The notes under the pieces: generated by a model
Told to the model about the DNA's origin: nothing
The model's database searches: none
The model's input: only the letters and a program-made list of their open reading frames with translations
NCBI RefSeq assembly: GCF_014066305.1
Contig: NW_023501041.1
Span: 124,001 to 188,000, forward strand
From: Letharia columbiana
Lineage: Eukaryota; Ascomycota; Lecanoromycetes; Lecanorales; Parmeliaceae
Reading direction: 5' to 3'
DNA: 64,000 nt
Shown: piece by piece, positions 12,641 to 24,050 of the stretch
How positions within the stretch are numbered: position 1 is the first letter of the stretch
How the letters are laid out: each line of letters begins with the position of its first letter
Position numbers and translations under genes: made by a program

Positions 12641-13824
12641 TTTTAGGTATTTTCTCTATTGGATAGGGGTTGTAGGAATTGTAGAAGTAGAAATTATAGT
12701 TCTATTCGATCGAATTGTTATAATAAGCGGAATCGATTGAGTAATATAGAACCGTGTAAAGTACCGCGGCGATATCGAGATAGACTTTCTTTAAGAGTAT
12801 AGCCTTACTAATCTGTATACTAGTATTAAAGTATACTAATTAGTATTAATAAATATCTGGGTATATAATTACTACTATAATAAGATCTATTATTAAATGT
12901 GGTAGTCTTAATGATATCTAAGGAAGAAGGATATTTATGTACAGAGAATGCCTTTATATATCTATGACTAGACCGAATGAGTACTAGTGGTAGCGAGTGT
13001 TGAGTCGTTCCAACGCTAACCATCACCGGCAGGAGATGTAGTCTAGAGATAGTTTGCCACTGCGCTGCGTACTAGCAATTAGCCAAAGATACTCTGTGCA
13101 AGTGGAACATGTTGTGGCCCAAAGAGAACATCCAAGGCTCTCACTGCTGCGACAGATGCGAATCATGTAAGCTAGAGCTGTACTGTCCGAGTCACCCACC
13201 ATTACTCTACCATGTTACTGCTCATCGCATGAAGACTTGCACGTCGTGGCGATTGCGGGTTCCTCACAAATCAAGACTCTTTAGTTCTACAAGCAACATC
13301 CCCAGAGATCATACAGGAGTGAAAGGCACTTACATTCATCCTCCGGAAGTAGATTCGCAGCAATATTCCACAAACGCTAGGTATGTTCAATGCCTTTTGA
13401 GAAAGGCGAAGTACTGAAGAGGCATTCTTTCGTATACTACTATATCTTCAGACTCTCTCTCAGTAGTAAGAATTGCTCCCTGACAGCAGTTTATAGACTG
13501 CTATCCAATCACTAGTGGCGGGATCCGGTCTGTTGGCTTTCAGAAGACTCACTCCTATCGCTGGCCATGTCATGAGGGAAAGAATCCAAGCTCACAGCTG
13601 GCCCACTTCTTTGGGTGTCAACTGGACTAGAGAACTGAGAGGGGGCTTGTCGAAGCTTCCATGCTTGTCCACATTGATCATGAGCATCCCAAGCTCGGAG
13701 AAATCAGGGTATAAGTCGTGGGGAAGATGGAGCCCTCTCCCCTGTTCCAAGTGGAGCCAAGGCTAGCCCGCCAGTATCTTATCAAAGGTTGGCATGGAAG
13801 CAGTACTCTTATGATTGCAAACCA
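12641..13824. other. Transition from AT-rich island to normal DNA, no supported gene
   Basis: 12641-13020 remains AT-rich and may contain a decayed 5' LTR or leader of the minus-strand copia element, but no partner copy exists in the window to prove it. From about 13020 the composition returns to normal. Open frames of up to about 100 codons (13109-13417, 13515-13766) show no family features. This is probably the target DNA into which the 13825-15285 element inserted. Confidence 0.45.
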
Positions 13825-13967
13825 TGTCGAAATAAGGTTCCCAGCCTCCTCCCAGCCACCTGTTGGAACAACCACCTAATTTGTGAGGGGTACAAATACT
13901 GGCCCAGGGGAGCTCTGAGATAGAATAATTTATGCAAGCTATATATCACATACCTAATATTCTAATA
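13825..13967 (+). repeat. Left LTR of the short copia-type element
   Basis: 143 bp, about 10 bp shorter than the right copy because of a deletion near its 3' end. The two copies match over nearly the whole length (GCCACCTGTTGGAA, ACCTAATTTGTGAGGGGTA). The terminal bases TAATATTCTAATA, against TGATATTCTGACA in the other copy, show G-to-A and C-to-T changes. Confidence 0.85.
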
Positions 13968-14899
13968 GGTTATAAGCCCGGGCTTGACGCTTAGGATACC
14001 ACCGCTATTCCATATCTATTCTAGCCAGTCATGGACCCCGAAACCTCTACATTTAAGTCACCTATTCGTTAGCTTACGAATAATAACTACTCTAAATAAC
14101 TTATTAATATTAAAACTCTTTTTAGAGGTAAAAAGCTCTAAAACTATATATAAGAGATCTCGGATCTTAATAAATTAATTACGGCTTAAGTTAAATAGCG
14201 TAATTTAGTAATAGAGGCTATAGATCTTATTATCTTTACTATAAGTAATCTTATTAAGTAAAAACTTTAGACTAACGCTTTTAATAATAATTATCTTATA
14301 ATAATCTTTTTAATTAATATCTATATCTCGAAAGATAATATTAAATTTATACGATTAACCCGGGAGTATTACTCGCTTTAATATAAAGATTTCGACTTTA
14401 TAACCTACTAGCTTACTTAAATTAAGACGCTCGAGAAGCGTATTCGCGATATTAATATAATTCTTAACGACGATAAGTAAACTCTTCTATATCTCGATAT
14501 AATTTTTTTAAAATAATTTTAATATTTTATTAAGATTTAAGCTATAATATCGAGAATAACTATTAATAAAGTAAGAAATATATTACTAGAGAAAGAGAGA
14601 TATAAAAAGACTTTAGATATTAATATTATAGAGATAAGATTAATTATAATAATAAGATATTCGAGTAAGAGAACTTCTAGCGAAAAGGCTATCGATAACG
14701 ATATAATATATCTTCGTTATAAAAAGAATTATAAAGCGAATATCTATTAAAAGTTATACTCGGAATTAGCCTCGAAATAGCTATAAGAAAGATGAATTAT
14801 TAAGAAAAGATCTTAAAAGCGGAAATAGAACGAGTTATAGCAGTAGGATTAAGAGGTACTAGATAAAAAGAAAGTATTTATTAACTTATAACGACTAGG

Positions 14900-15080
14900 A
14901 AGGCTTATCGATGATGATTTAGAATAGACCTATCGATAACGATCTAGAAAGGCTTATTAATAATAATTAGAATAGACTTATCGATAACGATTAGAAAGGC
15001 TTATCGGTAGCATTAGAAAGGGTAGTAAGAAAGGTAATAGATAGTAAGAAAGGTACTAGGGAGAGTATAACATTATTTTT
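14900..15080 (+). repeat. Short degenerate tandem repeat inside the copia-type element
   Basis: A unit of about 50 bp containing TATCGATAACGAT and TAGAAAGGCTTAT recurs about three times, followed by shorter GGTAGTAAGAAAGGTA repeats. It lies between the Gag remnant and the polypurine-like tract, where pol would be in a complete element. Confidence 0.6.
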
Positions 15081-15132
15081 CTATATAGCATCATGTTTTT
15101 GATTGGGCTAGGGAAGGTAGGTTATAGGGGAG

Positions 15133-15285
15133 TGTCGAAATAAGGTTCTCAGCCTCCTTTTAGCCACCTGTTGGAATAATCACCTAATTTGTGAGGGGTA
15201 TAAATACTGGCCTAGGGGAGTTCTGAGATAGAATAATTTATGCAATCAACACACTACTTATTCTACCATACCTGATATTCTGACA
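15133..15285 (+). repeat. Right LTR of the short copia-type element
   Basis: 153 bp, starts TGTCGAAATAAGG and ends CTGACA. It keeps a TATAAATA box (about 15201) where the left copy has TACAAATA. It carries C-to-T changes at CTTTTAGCC and AATAATCACC relative to the left copy. No clean target-site duplication is visible: the flanks are AACCA on the left and GTTAC on the right. Confidence 0.85.
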
Positions 15286-15798
15286 GTTACCATCATTTTC
15301 ATGATTGTAAGCGCGTCTGGGTTTTCCACGGATGCTAAATCTATCATGGTGGCGGGAGGCAGAATTTTATTTCATCGCTGAATTGAAAATATGCCAAACC
15401 AAACGTGGCCTAGTGAGAAACGGCATTCTTATCCCCTGAGCCCCCATCAGCATCAACAAATTTCTTTTCGAAGACTCGTCAGTGCCATAAGAATGAGAGG
15501 CTGTCTAGGCACACATTGTACCGCTGCAAACTCCGAGGTCTGCTAAGGACAGCAGCCGTTCTTTGTAATGTATAGTGCAAAATGTGGTTGGATCAAAGAC
15601 GCATCTGTTCAACCCATTATAGGGTTAGACTTCTTTGTCACGAGCGATTGATGCAAAGCAGAGCATAGGGTGGATTGAATTCTTTACTTTCTGGTGTGAC
15701 CTCGTCATGTCAGCGAGTGAGATTTTGTAAGTGAAAAGCGGGCCTTGTACACCTAATCCCAAATCGTTCAATGGCAAGTCCGTGGATGCATCCATCAT
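15286..15798. other. Intergenic, 3' side of the metallo-beta-lactamase gene
   Basis: Normal composition, no supported gene. An overlapping plus-strand frame at 15731-15955 is antisense to the end of the next gene and is not credible. Confidence 0.5.
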
Positions 15799-17028
15799 TC
15801 AATTCATCCACAACGACTTCTCGTCGAACTCATACTCTCGAGCTTTCTTGTTTCTCACATACTCCTTGACGTCATCCTCAAAATCATTCAAGAAGAGCCA
15901 CCTGCTCTTCTTCGCCCACTCCTTGGCATACCAGTCATTGGCAGTAGCCGGGTAGCAATCAATCACGCTCAGGAGCGTAGCGTCGTGAGCAAGCACCACA
16001 AAAACGGTATCGCGGGCATCAAACTCCATCATCCTCCGTATGCTTTCGATCGCCTTGTCTTGGTCCTCGGCGCAATTCGAAGTGTAGAAAGGCTCTGTAG
16101 CTGATTGAGCGCAGTGGATTGTTGCCAGAAGCTCACCAGGGCAAGGCGGCATGACTGCCGACGAAAACGATGGAGCAAAAAGCGGGAAGTCTGGCAGAAG
16201 TGAAGGTAGAGGACGGTAGACGCTAGGACGGAACTCGCCGCCGTGATGTGCAATGTCGCCTCCCATGAAGATGAACGTATCCCTTCCAGCCAGATGCTGG
16301 GGCTGCATTGCGAAAGAAGAGGTGGTACGGGCCAGCCCGCACATATGGCCAAACTCGTGTCCGGGAGATGCAAGAAGATAGAAAGAGCCGTCCCCAAAGT
16401 AATCCAGTGCAGGAAAGCGGCCTAGTTTGAAGCCTCCCCTGAAGGAGACTTCTCGGACTTCACGACCAGCGTAAGCAGACTCGAGGACGGGAGAGGTCTC
16501 GTCATCAGGATAGGAAGGGGTGAATAGCCTCTTGAAGCCTGGGCCAACGACCAACGAGGTCTTGGGTGGGAATGTCGAGGGATCGCCAGTGTGGGCAATA
16601 TGGTGATGACTAGCAACTCTATCAGCGTAGCTTGCTTGGAAACTCCGATTGTAGACGTACCTCCAAATGATAGCGTCGATACTACTTAAGCTTGTTCCGT
16701 TGTCTTGCAAGATTTCGGATACATTCTTCTCGACCTCAACCTTCCAACCCCCAAGCTTCATCGGGTCAGCAAGGGTAGGTGGACTACTGACCTCCCAGTC
16801 TTTCCGTATACCTAGGTCGAAGAGTAGCTTTTGCCCGTTGTGCTCGATCAGGAATGCAAAGGCCGCAATGTCCATGACCTCGTGTCCTGAATAGGTTGGA
16901 CGAAGGAAAAGAGAAGATCGTATTTGAGATATATGACTGGTTGTATTGATGATAGAGACAGTGACAGTATGGGGCGAATGCGGGAGGTGAAGCTGCGGTG
17001 GAGGTATCGCTGGCTGCACGATGGACAT
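15799..17028 (-). CDS. Metallo-beta-lactamase-fold hydrolase, variant metal site (HHHIAH)
   Basis: A cytosolic protein of the metallo-beta-lactamase fold, which in this fungal group usually acts as a lactonase-like or thioester-type hydrolase; the substrate is unknown. Two exons, 17028-16661 and 16609-15799, with a 51-nt GT-AG intron, give 392 residues. Landmarks: the early FLIEHNGQKLLFDLGIRKDW strand-loop, the metal motif after IIW reading SHHHIAHTGDPSTFP, then GDGSFYLLASPGHEFGHMCG (third metal His), FMGGDIAHHGGE (bridging Asp) and FVVLAHDATLL near the end. The intron length is a multiple of three, so the frame is also open if it is kept, but removing it restores the motif. In the canonical HxHxDH the fifth position is Asp; here it is Ala (codon GCC). 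It may have altered metal use or be inactive. Confidence 0.85.
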   Translation of the reverse strand: MSIVQPAIPPPQLHLPHSPHTVTVSIINTTSHISQIRSSLFLRPTYSGHEVMDIAAFAFLIEHNGQKLLFDLGIRKDWEVSSPPTLADPMKLGGWKVEVEKNVSEILQDNGTSLSSIDAIIWRYVYNRSFQASYADRVASHHHIAHTGDPSTFPPKTSLVVGPGFKRLFTPSYPDDETSPVLESAYAGREVREVSFRGGFKLGRFPALDYFGDGSFYLLASPGHEFGHMCGLARTTSSFAMQPQHLAGRDTFIFMGGDIAHHGGEFRPSVYRPLPSLLPDFPLFAPSFSSAVMPPCPGELLATIHCAQSATEPFYTSNCAEDQDKAIESIRRMMEFDARDTVFVVLAHDATLLSVIDCYPATANDWYAKEWAKKSRWLFLNDFEDDVKEYVRNKKAREYEFDEKSLWMN

Positions 17029-18760
17029 CGTACGTACAGTGGCTCAGGGTCACGTAACCTGTAGGTGACCGCTAAGAGACGTCCAAGACGTTATCAAAGT
17101 CCGGCTTTATTCCTGCTCTAGACATTTGCCGTCGCCGCTATGGGCAGCCGTGGACTCTGCATCAAACATTTGCACTGCTAATTTGGGAGTCACGAAGTCT
17201 GATTCTCATGATGTCTAATAAGACAGTGTGGTAGCCTCCCTGGCCTCGACATATTGTGGTAGAAAATATCAAGTATCGCGTGCTTCCTTACGCTGGTGAT
17301 GGTTCAATGCCAAGCCGTGAATTGTACATATGGTTGGAGATGAAACGGGGAGTGAAAGGGCTCAGCAAGATCCATGGATGGCTTGATGTTCAGGCGTTTT
17401 TTTAACCGTCCATCTCGCATTCGTGGATGCCGCCCCGCAGCGATATTGCGGCGCAAACGCGAGACGTTCTTGGATCTGCAGCGATGTTTGACATGGTATA
17501 CCACACGTTGGAAATTCCAAATAAGTTGCTAAGGTTATGACTCCACAATATTCACAGCTTGTCCTGGCGTGAAGTTTTCGTTGGCTTTTGTGTTCTGATT
17601 GTCTGTTGTTACCACTTTAGGCAAGATTAGAACATTGTATAGCCGACCTTATTATTCCGCCACCAAATCATTTGAAGCTTGTTCCTGCCTCTAAACGGGT
17701 CTCCATCATAGCCTCTAACCATGAAATAGAATAGAGAAGTAGAAGTATTGCCGACAGTGTGAAAGCAGAGACGACAATGCGCAGAGACTGGGAAGCTGTT
17801 GGATTCAGGTCAGTATCAAGATCACTATTCTCCCCTGTCTAGTGACTGTGGTCTGCACTCTCCAGAGATCGACGTTGTAAGACCTCCAAAGCTCGCAAGC
17901 TGTTCCGTTCTGGGGAAGTTACTTTGAGGCCCAGCAGTGCTTGCTCGTTTGCAACTTTAAACATCGGAAATCGGTGCGGCTATTAGCTCAGGTATTGATA
18001 TTGTTGAGTGTCCAAGTCTCGCAAGGTGGTCCATTTTGAGGAGATCATCGTGAGGCCCAGCAGTAGCTAGCGTGTTCCCATACGATTAATCGTTTGAAAG
18101 TTTGAAACGTCAAACATCAAGCATCGGGTGCGGCTAGCATTCCGAATCGATCGAGGTTGGAATGTTGTGAGGATCATTCAAGCATTGCTGTCGGAGCGAG
18201 TTGCCTATTAATCTTGAGTACCTCGGCACGATCGCCTCAAGGGGGTCCTTTTTAGCAACGTGTATCCTAGTGGGAGCCCCATGTCGCCAAGACTAGAAGA
18301 CATGGATTTCAAGCAACTGCTTTATCAGAAGGTCATTCCCTCTTTTTCTGCACCGCCTTTTCGTACTCCAAAACATTCACTGCCACATTGATTAATTAAT
18401 CGCAAACATCCCAGGCTCGATGGTAGCAAACATGAATTTACCTTGATTTACCAAACGCTGACAGTATCTGGTTTGTACACCACGCCACGCACCCAGCTCA
18501 TTTCCCTGAGCGAGGTAGGAGCTTTGTCTGTAGTACAATTATCCGAAGCGAGCCAAGGATCCTCAGACGTTGAGGAAAAGGGCTCGGAACAGAAGCATCA
18601 GTGAGCAATGGTCGACTGTTCCTTTTTTCTAGAGCAATTAGATTGATGACCGCTAAAGCGCCCTTTCGGACTCCAGTCTACACTCCGAAAGACCGATGCG
18701 TTTCGCGAATTGTTCCGACTCCAATGTCTACTCCGCCTCACAACGTCACTGCAACGTTGA
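17029..18760. other. Intergenic with diverged duplicated segment
   Basis: Upstream region of the metallo-beta-lactamase gene. No open frame of interest. Two diverged direct copies are visible at about 17885-17990 and 18010-18140 (shared TGAGGCCCAGCAGT and GGTGCGGCTA). Related short phrases (CGGACTCCAGTCTACACTCC and TCCGACTCCAATGTCTACTCC) recur at 18670-18740. This looks like an old, non-coding duplicated patch. Confidence 0.5.
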
Positions 18761-21604
18761 ATGATGCTCGTTGGTAACCTAGCGACTTACAAAGAACGAT
18801 GCGCTGAATTTCTCATGATATTATGCAATGACGAAGGCATAACAGCCGCAAACATCCTTGCACCGGAATGCATCCTGAACCAGGGCGCTGGTTTCCTGCT
18901 ACAGGTTGCGAAGCCTTCATCACGGTCCGCAAAATGGATCTCGACTTCATATCAGACTAACACAAAGGACATCAAAGACATGATGGGAAAATCGAAGCCA
19001 TTGGGAAAAGGTGAGTACACGTCAACAGTGTTTCTGCCGAGCTGGGCCTGAATTTGATTCGCAAGATATATTCATGGGAGACTTGGCTCATTGTCAATTA
19101 GAGCATAGGTCTTGAAAAAGCTATTTACTGTGGCAGTATATGCAGGGTCCGGAGTCTGCACAATTGCTAAATTACAGGTGCATTCGCGAACTATGGAAAT
19201 CCATGCTGTTGGACGTTCTGTGGGTAACTAACAAGTAGAATTGGTGAATTGCACGGCGGATGGGCTGTTCCTAGATGACAAAGACGCCCACATGCTTATT
19301 CATGATGCACGAATGCGGTTTTCCGGTTCGCTGGTTAGATTAGGCAGGGTAGATAGGATATGAGAATATGCGTCTTGAGTGGTCCACAGCCATACAGTAT
19401 GTCGAGCAGTTGTCGTTTGGAATCCTTGATAGATACTTCCTCGAACAGCCTTCGGGCGTTTCGCTACCTGCGGCATACCATACACATGAAACGTCCTCCA
19501 GGAGGTCGGGGCGCCCGTGGGTCCAAGCCTAGGTAGGTCGTCCAGATCTGTGTGGCTGAGGACGATTGCTGCTTTGGCTCCCTAAGCTTTGAGACGAAGA
19601 AGGGTTTGCAAGTCATAGTGTCGAGTAATCGACGGCAGGGGATACATGAAGGTCTGCTCGTTGATATCATGATGTTGGGACTCAGGCGGCATTTGTCAAG
19701 ACTCCATGAGTAGGCACCACTGATCCTGCTTGAGCCAAACCAGGTAGCATCAACTCGCACACAGAGTTTGATACGAACGCCAGACTACGTATAAGCGGCT
19801 GAACGTTCATACTAAAGGCCTCGTAAAGAGACAGGGAGTATCGAAGCAGGGCAGTGCAGTGGCAAATTCACTGAGACTTGTGTCACGTTAGTGGTGCTAG
19901 TGTAGATCAGCCCTACAACGCTTGGCTTTGAGAAACACCATCTCCGGGGTAAGGGGGCCTTCGTCTCTCTCTGTTCTTGAATACTTGCGTCGAGGCTCGT
20001 ATACAACACAGTACTCTACGAATCATTCCTGCAATGCGTGTCCGCTTGCAGCAATCTGCTTTAGGGTGCTGGCAGCTAAGACGTGCACTAAAATGCCACG
20101 ACACAGTGAGAACGCACAACGGGGTGCAGAGCCAGCCTGAGCTGTTCTACAACCCAATCTTCACATTGCCATGACAGTGGCCACACACTTCCATTCATTC
20201 CTTCCAGCATGGGCATCAAGACTACTATCTGCGCCATTTTCGTGATGATCTCGTTGCCGGCTGCCGAAGCTTGGAGGTTGAAGTTCCAGGTAGCTTCACC
20301 CTGAGTATGTGTTAGGTTGGCCACAGAACCGCAAGGTTGTTATGCTGAATGCTTTGTGAATGTGAGCATGCTTCTTTTCCTTGAAGGCCCGAGCTGATTC
20401 TGTCGCATGCACCAGCCTTTCTCAGCATCGTACGGCCTGCTACAATTCAATATCCGACACGGATATCGCACCTCATCCGTTGAAGCAAGTCATCTGAACA
20501 AGTCACGGTCGCACCTTTCTACACTATGATACCTGGCACGAAACCCTTTGTGCAGTGGTCCTTGCGATTGCGCGCAGGTATTGCTCCCGTCTGCAGCTTC
20601 TCACAACAGACAACACGCCTGGAAAAGAGCGCAGGAGTAGGGATGAAATACCGCAAGACACTACACGGACTGTTGGGGGTGCACACATATCAGGAGCTAC
20701 CGTTGCTGTTTCGGAACCTGTGAGAGGCTAGGTCTGGGTGTCGTCGCTCACACTGCTGTCACTTGCAGCTGGCGAGGCACCGCCACACGCGGAAGTGACT
20801 CCCTGGAAGGTTCATCTCCACACTCCGCGTGTTCTCTGCTCCTTTCAACTTCCGTAGTTGATGGCTTTCAATAAAGTTCATCTTCGATCTCCGCCGCAGG
20901 GTTTTTCCCTATGGCCTAAGTAGGGCGTCCATTCTAACAGGACGCCGTTCTGCCACAATTTTCGACCGGTCTGGCAGATGCTAAAGCGCGTGTCTGTCTT
21001 GAGAGCACCGGAACGGAAAGGACGAGGGAAGCTTCTTAAAAATGAGGTCCACGTTGATCAATGGAACTGCGTCACAACCCTATTACCACGTGCCGTTGAT
21101 GATGCCGTCGCTTGCCCTTTGATGCTTAAACTTGACTTGCCACGCCATTTGAGAATATGGTGCCTTTTGTTGAAACACCTGCTCTTTTGGCTAGAAGGAC
21201 ATGCAGCTGACAACCATTGCTAGTATGTAGCTTGACCCTCCCACGTTGCCTATCTAGGAATTCCAACGTGTGGTCCAAGCATGCCGGTAGGCATCTGTGG
21301 TCTCGGTGTCCCTTGGAGACCTTTTGTTGCTTCTACTTTCCCTTCCTGCTACTTTACAGAGTACCAAGTTTGTCACTTGAATTTCTTCTATTGTTGCACA
21401 TGAAATTTCAATGGAGGATCAGGTGTGGCGGTCTAGTACCATTCTTTGAACCAGGCCTCCTCCTAACCGCTCCGTGTCTTCTCCGGAAATGTTTTGGCTC
21501 TGGAGGATGCCGCACATCTCTGCTGTGGACTTCAGGAGGAAATAGATGCTGCGCGAGCTCAAGTTGAGGCTCAAGGCTAGAGAGCTAGACTCGACGTCTT
21601 CTTC
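18761..21604. other. Gene-poor interval, no supported gene
   Basis: Normal composition. The longest frames are 96 codons (18761-19051, +) and 98 codons (19464-19760, -), with no recognisable domain. 20.9-21.6 kb lies just upstream of the phosphate-permease remnant and may contain its eroded N-terminal half, but I cannot read it with confidence. Confidence 0.4.
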
Positions 21605-22335
21605 GTGTATTTCAGCGAATGGAGGCATCTGAAGACTCTGCTGGGGCCCATGTCATGCTGGTTCCTGCTGGATGTGGCGTTCTACAGGGTCAACCTGAAT
21701 CAATCTGTGATTCTTACGGAGTTTGGGGTCTCCCAGGGAGCCAACGAGTACGACGTGTTGAAGAGGAATGCTATCGGCAACTTGATGATCGCCATAGCCG
21801 GCTACGTGCCTGGGTATCTCTTCACAATCTTCTTCGTTGAAGCGACAAATTAGGACGAAGATGGATAAAAATGCAAGGATTCTTGATCGTTGTGTTGATG
21901 TTCGCTGTCAATGCAGGCGACTACAAACACCTGGGCATAGGCGGGAAGTTTTTATGTCTCGGTATCGGTCAGATACCCAATCCTCCGCTCCCCAAGCTAC
22001 CAGCGCCCAACATCTCACACAGTGTTTTTCATCTTCGGCCCCAACGCCGCCGCCACCTTCATCATCCCTGCCGAAGTCTTCCCAGTGCGCGTACGCGCCT
22101 TCGGTCATGGCATCAGCGCCGCGACCGGTAAATTAGGCGCCATACTCTCCGCCCTACCTTTCAACTACCTCAGCGGGCCTACAGGGATCGGCTTGTCCAG
22201 CGTTTTGTGCATCCATTCGTTTGCAATATTCTCGGCGCCATCACTACTCATTTCTAAATTCCGGCGACGAAGTGGAAGGATGGAGATGTGACGGACTATG
22301 AAGAGTGGTTTGAGGCGAATACTGAGATAGTATAG
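21605..22335 (+). pseudogene. PHO84-type phosphate permease (MFS), C-terminal half, frameshifted
   Basis: The conceptual protein follows the second half of a PHS-family proton/phosphate symporter: [13 protein letters not shown], then [99 protein letters not shown] and a cytosolic tail DYEEWFEANTEIV with stop at 22333-22335. It is broken: reading changes frame at about 21848 (a TAG appears if it does not), again at about 22205, and a TAA interrupts the last helix at about 22255. One good GT-AG intron (about 21960-22020) is still recognisable. The N-terminal six helices are absent or unreadable upstream. A dead copy, assuming the lesions are not sequencing errors. Confidence 0.82.
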
Positions 22336-24050
22336 AAGCTACAACGTAAACGTCCCTAATCAATGATACAATATTGGAGGCCGCGGTGAGATCAGACGTG
22401 CATCACGCCGTGACAGTTTATGGAAATTTTCATGAGCTCTGCTGCTGCAGAATTAGCGGACGAAGTGCGTAGTAGGTCGCTTCAGTGGATGAAATCGTTG
22501 GGGAAAAGAGGAAAAGAGAACATTTGATCTGAGAAAGTTGGCACATCCAACATCTCTCATGCCTGCTATACATAGTCATTAACATATGCTTTCTGGACAC
22601 AGCCTTCAAAAGCGTTGTTCATTCCACAGTCCGTGCTCTCTCTCTCAGGGGAGCTGCACTTGAACTGCGCCGATCCTGCAACCATTCCATAACCCCCTTC
22701 CCGAAGTTTCCTTCACCCCTACCGATCACGAGGCCAATCTTTTCAAACCACCTTTCAAGCCTGTTCAGCGGCCGCTTCCCCTCACATATACTTCACTCCA
22801 ACCAGCGCCTTCTCACAACACCGAACAACATAGGCCGGAGTAGCACCATGCGTCGAGCCGGACCCAAACATTCCCTCGCCGTCCACGATAGTAGTGACCA
22901 GGTTTATGATCCCACGACTGCGAAAGGACCACCGCCCGTTCTTCAGACAAACAACCGCGACGTCCACATCGCCCAGAACTCCTCATATTGCACCTCCCTC
23001 ACCTCCCTCCCCACCCTCCACACCCACAACCCCATCCACCCCAAAGCCTCCCCCCATCGCACCCACTCCCCTCCTTCTCAACCCCAGCCACCAAACCCCT
23101 ACCCCCCCATCCCCATCCCCATCCCCATCCCCATCCCCATCCCAATCCCAATCCCCAACTCCCACCCCACCTCAACCCGCCGCCCAAACGTCGCCCACAA
23201 ATCAGCTTCGCGCGCAACAGGCAGCCCCTCAAGCCGCATCTGCAACCCACGCCGCTTCGGCCGCGGGGAAAAGCTGCAGCACTGTATACGACCGACCGCG
23301 GCGTCGGGAGCAGCTCGCTCTGGACTCCCGTCACGTACAAACCCCTGGCTGGGGCCCATGAGGGTTCCAGAGCGTGGCGTGGCGGTTGCGATGCGGTGCG
23401 GTGCGGATGCGGTAAGATTTAGAGTATTCGCGAGCGGGAAAGTGGAGCGGAGGCGTAAAGTCTTCCGGCTGCGTACGGATAGGGTACGGTGTGGAGGATG
23501 GATGAATGTCTGGATGAGGGGGGTGTAAGGTTGCGGATGCTGGAGGGTTGGTTGGAGAGTTGGTGGGGGAGAGGCGTGGGCCGCGGCGGTTGGTGGGTAT
23601 GGGTTTTTTGCTTGGAGGAGAGGCCGATGGAGTTTGAGGTGGTGGAGAAGGGAAGGGGGGAGGGAGATGGGCGAGAGGGAAGGGAGGAAGGAAGGGGGAA
23701 GGCAGGTTGTGATTTTCTAAGACAGCAAGAGGTGCATACCGTATGGGGTTGCACGAGGTGTTGGTATTCTGTGGCCATCTTTTTGTTTAGCTCTGGGATC
23801 CATCGGATCTTATGATAGACGAGGATATGCCGAGATGGTGGGAACGGTGGGAATGTTCTCGAGAGTACTGCCCTTATTTTTTATATATATGGTGCAAAGC
23901 CTGAAGCTACTAGATAACATGAGCTAGCATGACTGCGCTTTTTATACTAAGTTGAGTAGCGCTCTACGCACCTTCCGCTTCCTCTTCCTCTTTGATCTAT
24001 GGAATCCGTGATACCCACTACCTGCACCATCTCGCGTGGCTAGATCAATT
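22336..24050. other. Gene-poor interval with C-rich low-complexity DNA
   Basis: Downstream of the permease remnant and on the 3' side of the gamma-glutamyltransferase gene. Long frames on both strands (for example 22848-23528 +, 23419-23778 -) exist only because of C-rich or G-rich composition and read as Pro/Ser/His or Gly runs. I see no domain in them. Confidence 0.5.
23100..23160 (+). repeat. CCCATC hexanucleotide microsatellite
   Basis: About seven tandem copies of CCCATC drifting into CCCAATC units. In different frames it reads as Pro-Ile, His-Pro or Ser-Pro repeats. It lies inside a longer C-rich tract at 22990-23230. Confidence 0.85.

Larger units (their letters stand above)
13825..15285 (+). 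mobile_element. Short copia-type LTR element with Gag remnant only
   Basis: Two direct repeats, 13825-13967 and 15133-15285, begin TGTCGAAATAAGG and end in GACA (left copy: mutated to AATA), so the termini form TGTC/GACA. Just inside the left repeat, GGTTATAAGCCCGGGC at 13969-13984 resembles the complement of the initiator methionine tRNA anticodon arm, the half-tRNA primer used by copia elements. A purine-rich stretch (ATAGGGGAG) precedes the right LTR. The 1.17-kb interior reads on the plus strand as a stop-riddled Gag starting MDPETSTFKSPIR (14031), with EYYSL, DFDFITY and IKTLEKRIRDIN segments. No pol is present, so it is internally deleted or a TRIM-like derivative. Confidence 0.85.

Noticed and set aside
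22690..22830. Faint patatin-like phrase (ACSAAASPHIYFTPT) on the plus strand
   Set aside because: No serine hydrolase motif and no conserved Asp-Gly segment downstream; the match is a few residues only.
22848..23528. 226-codon Pro/Ser-rich frame and its counterparts on the other strand
   Set aside because: All frames across the C-rich tract stay open because of composition; no start context, domain or splice logic.
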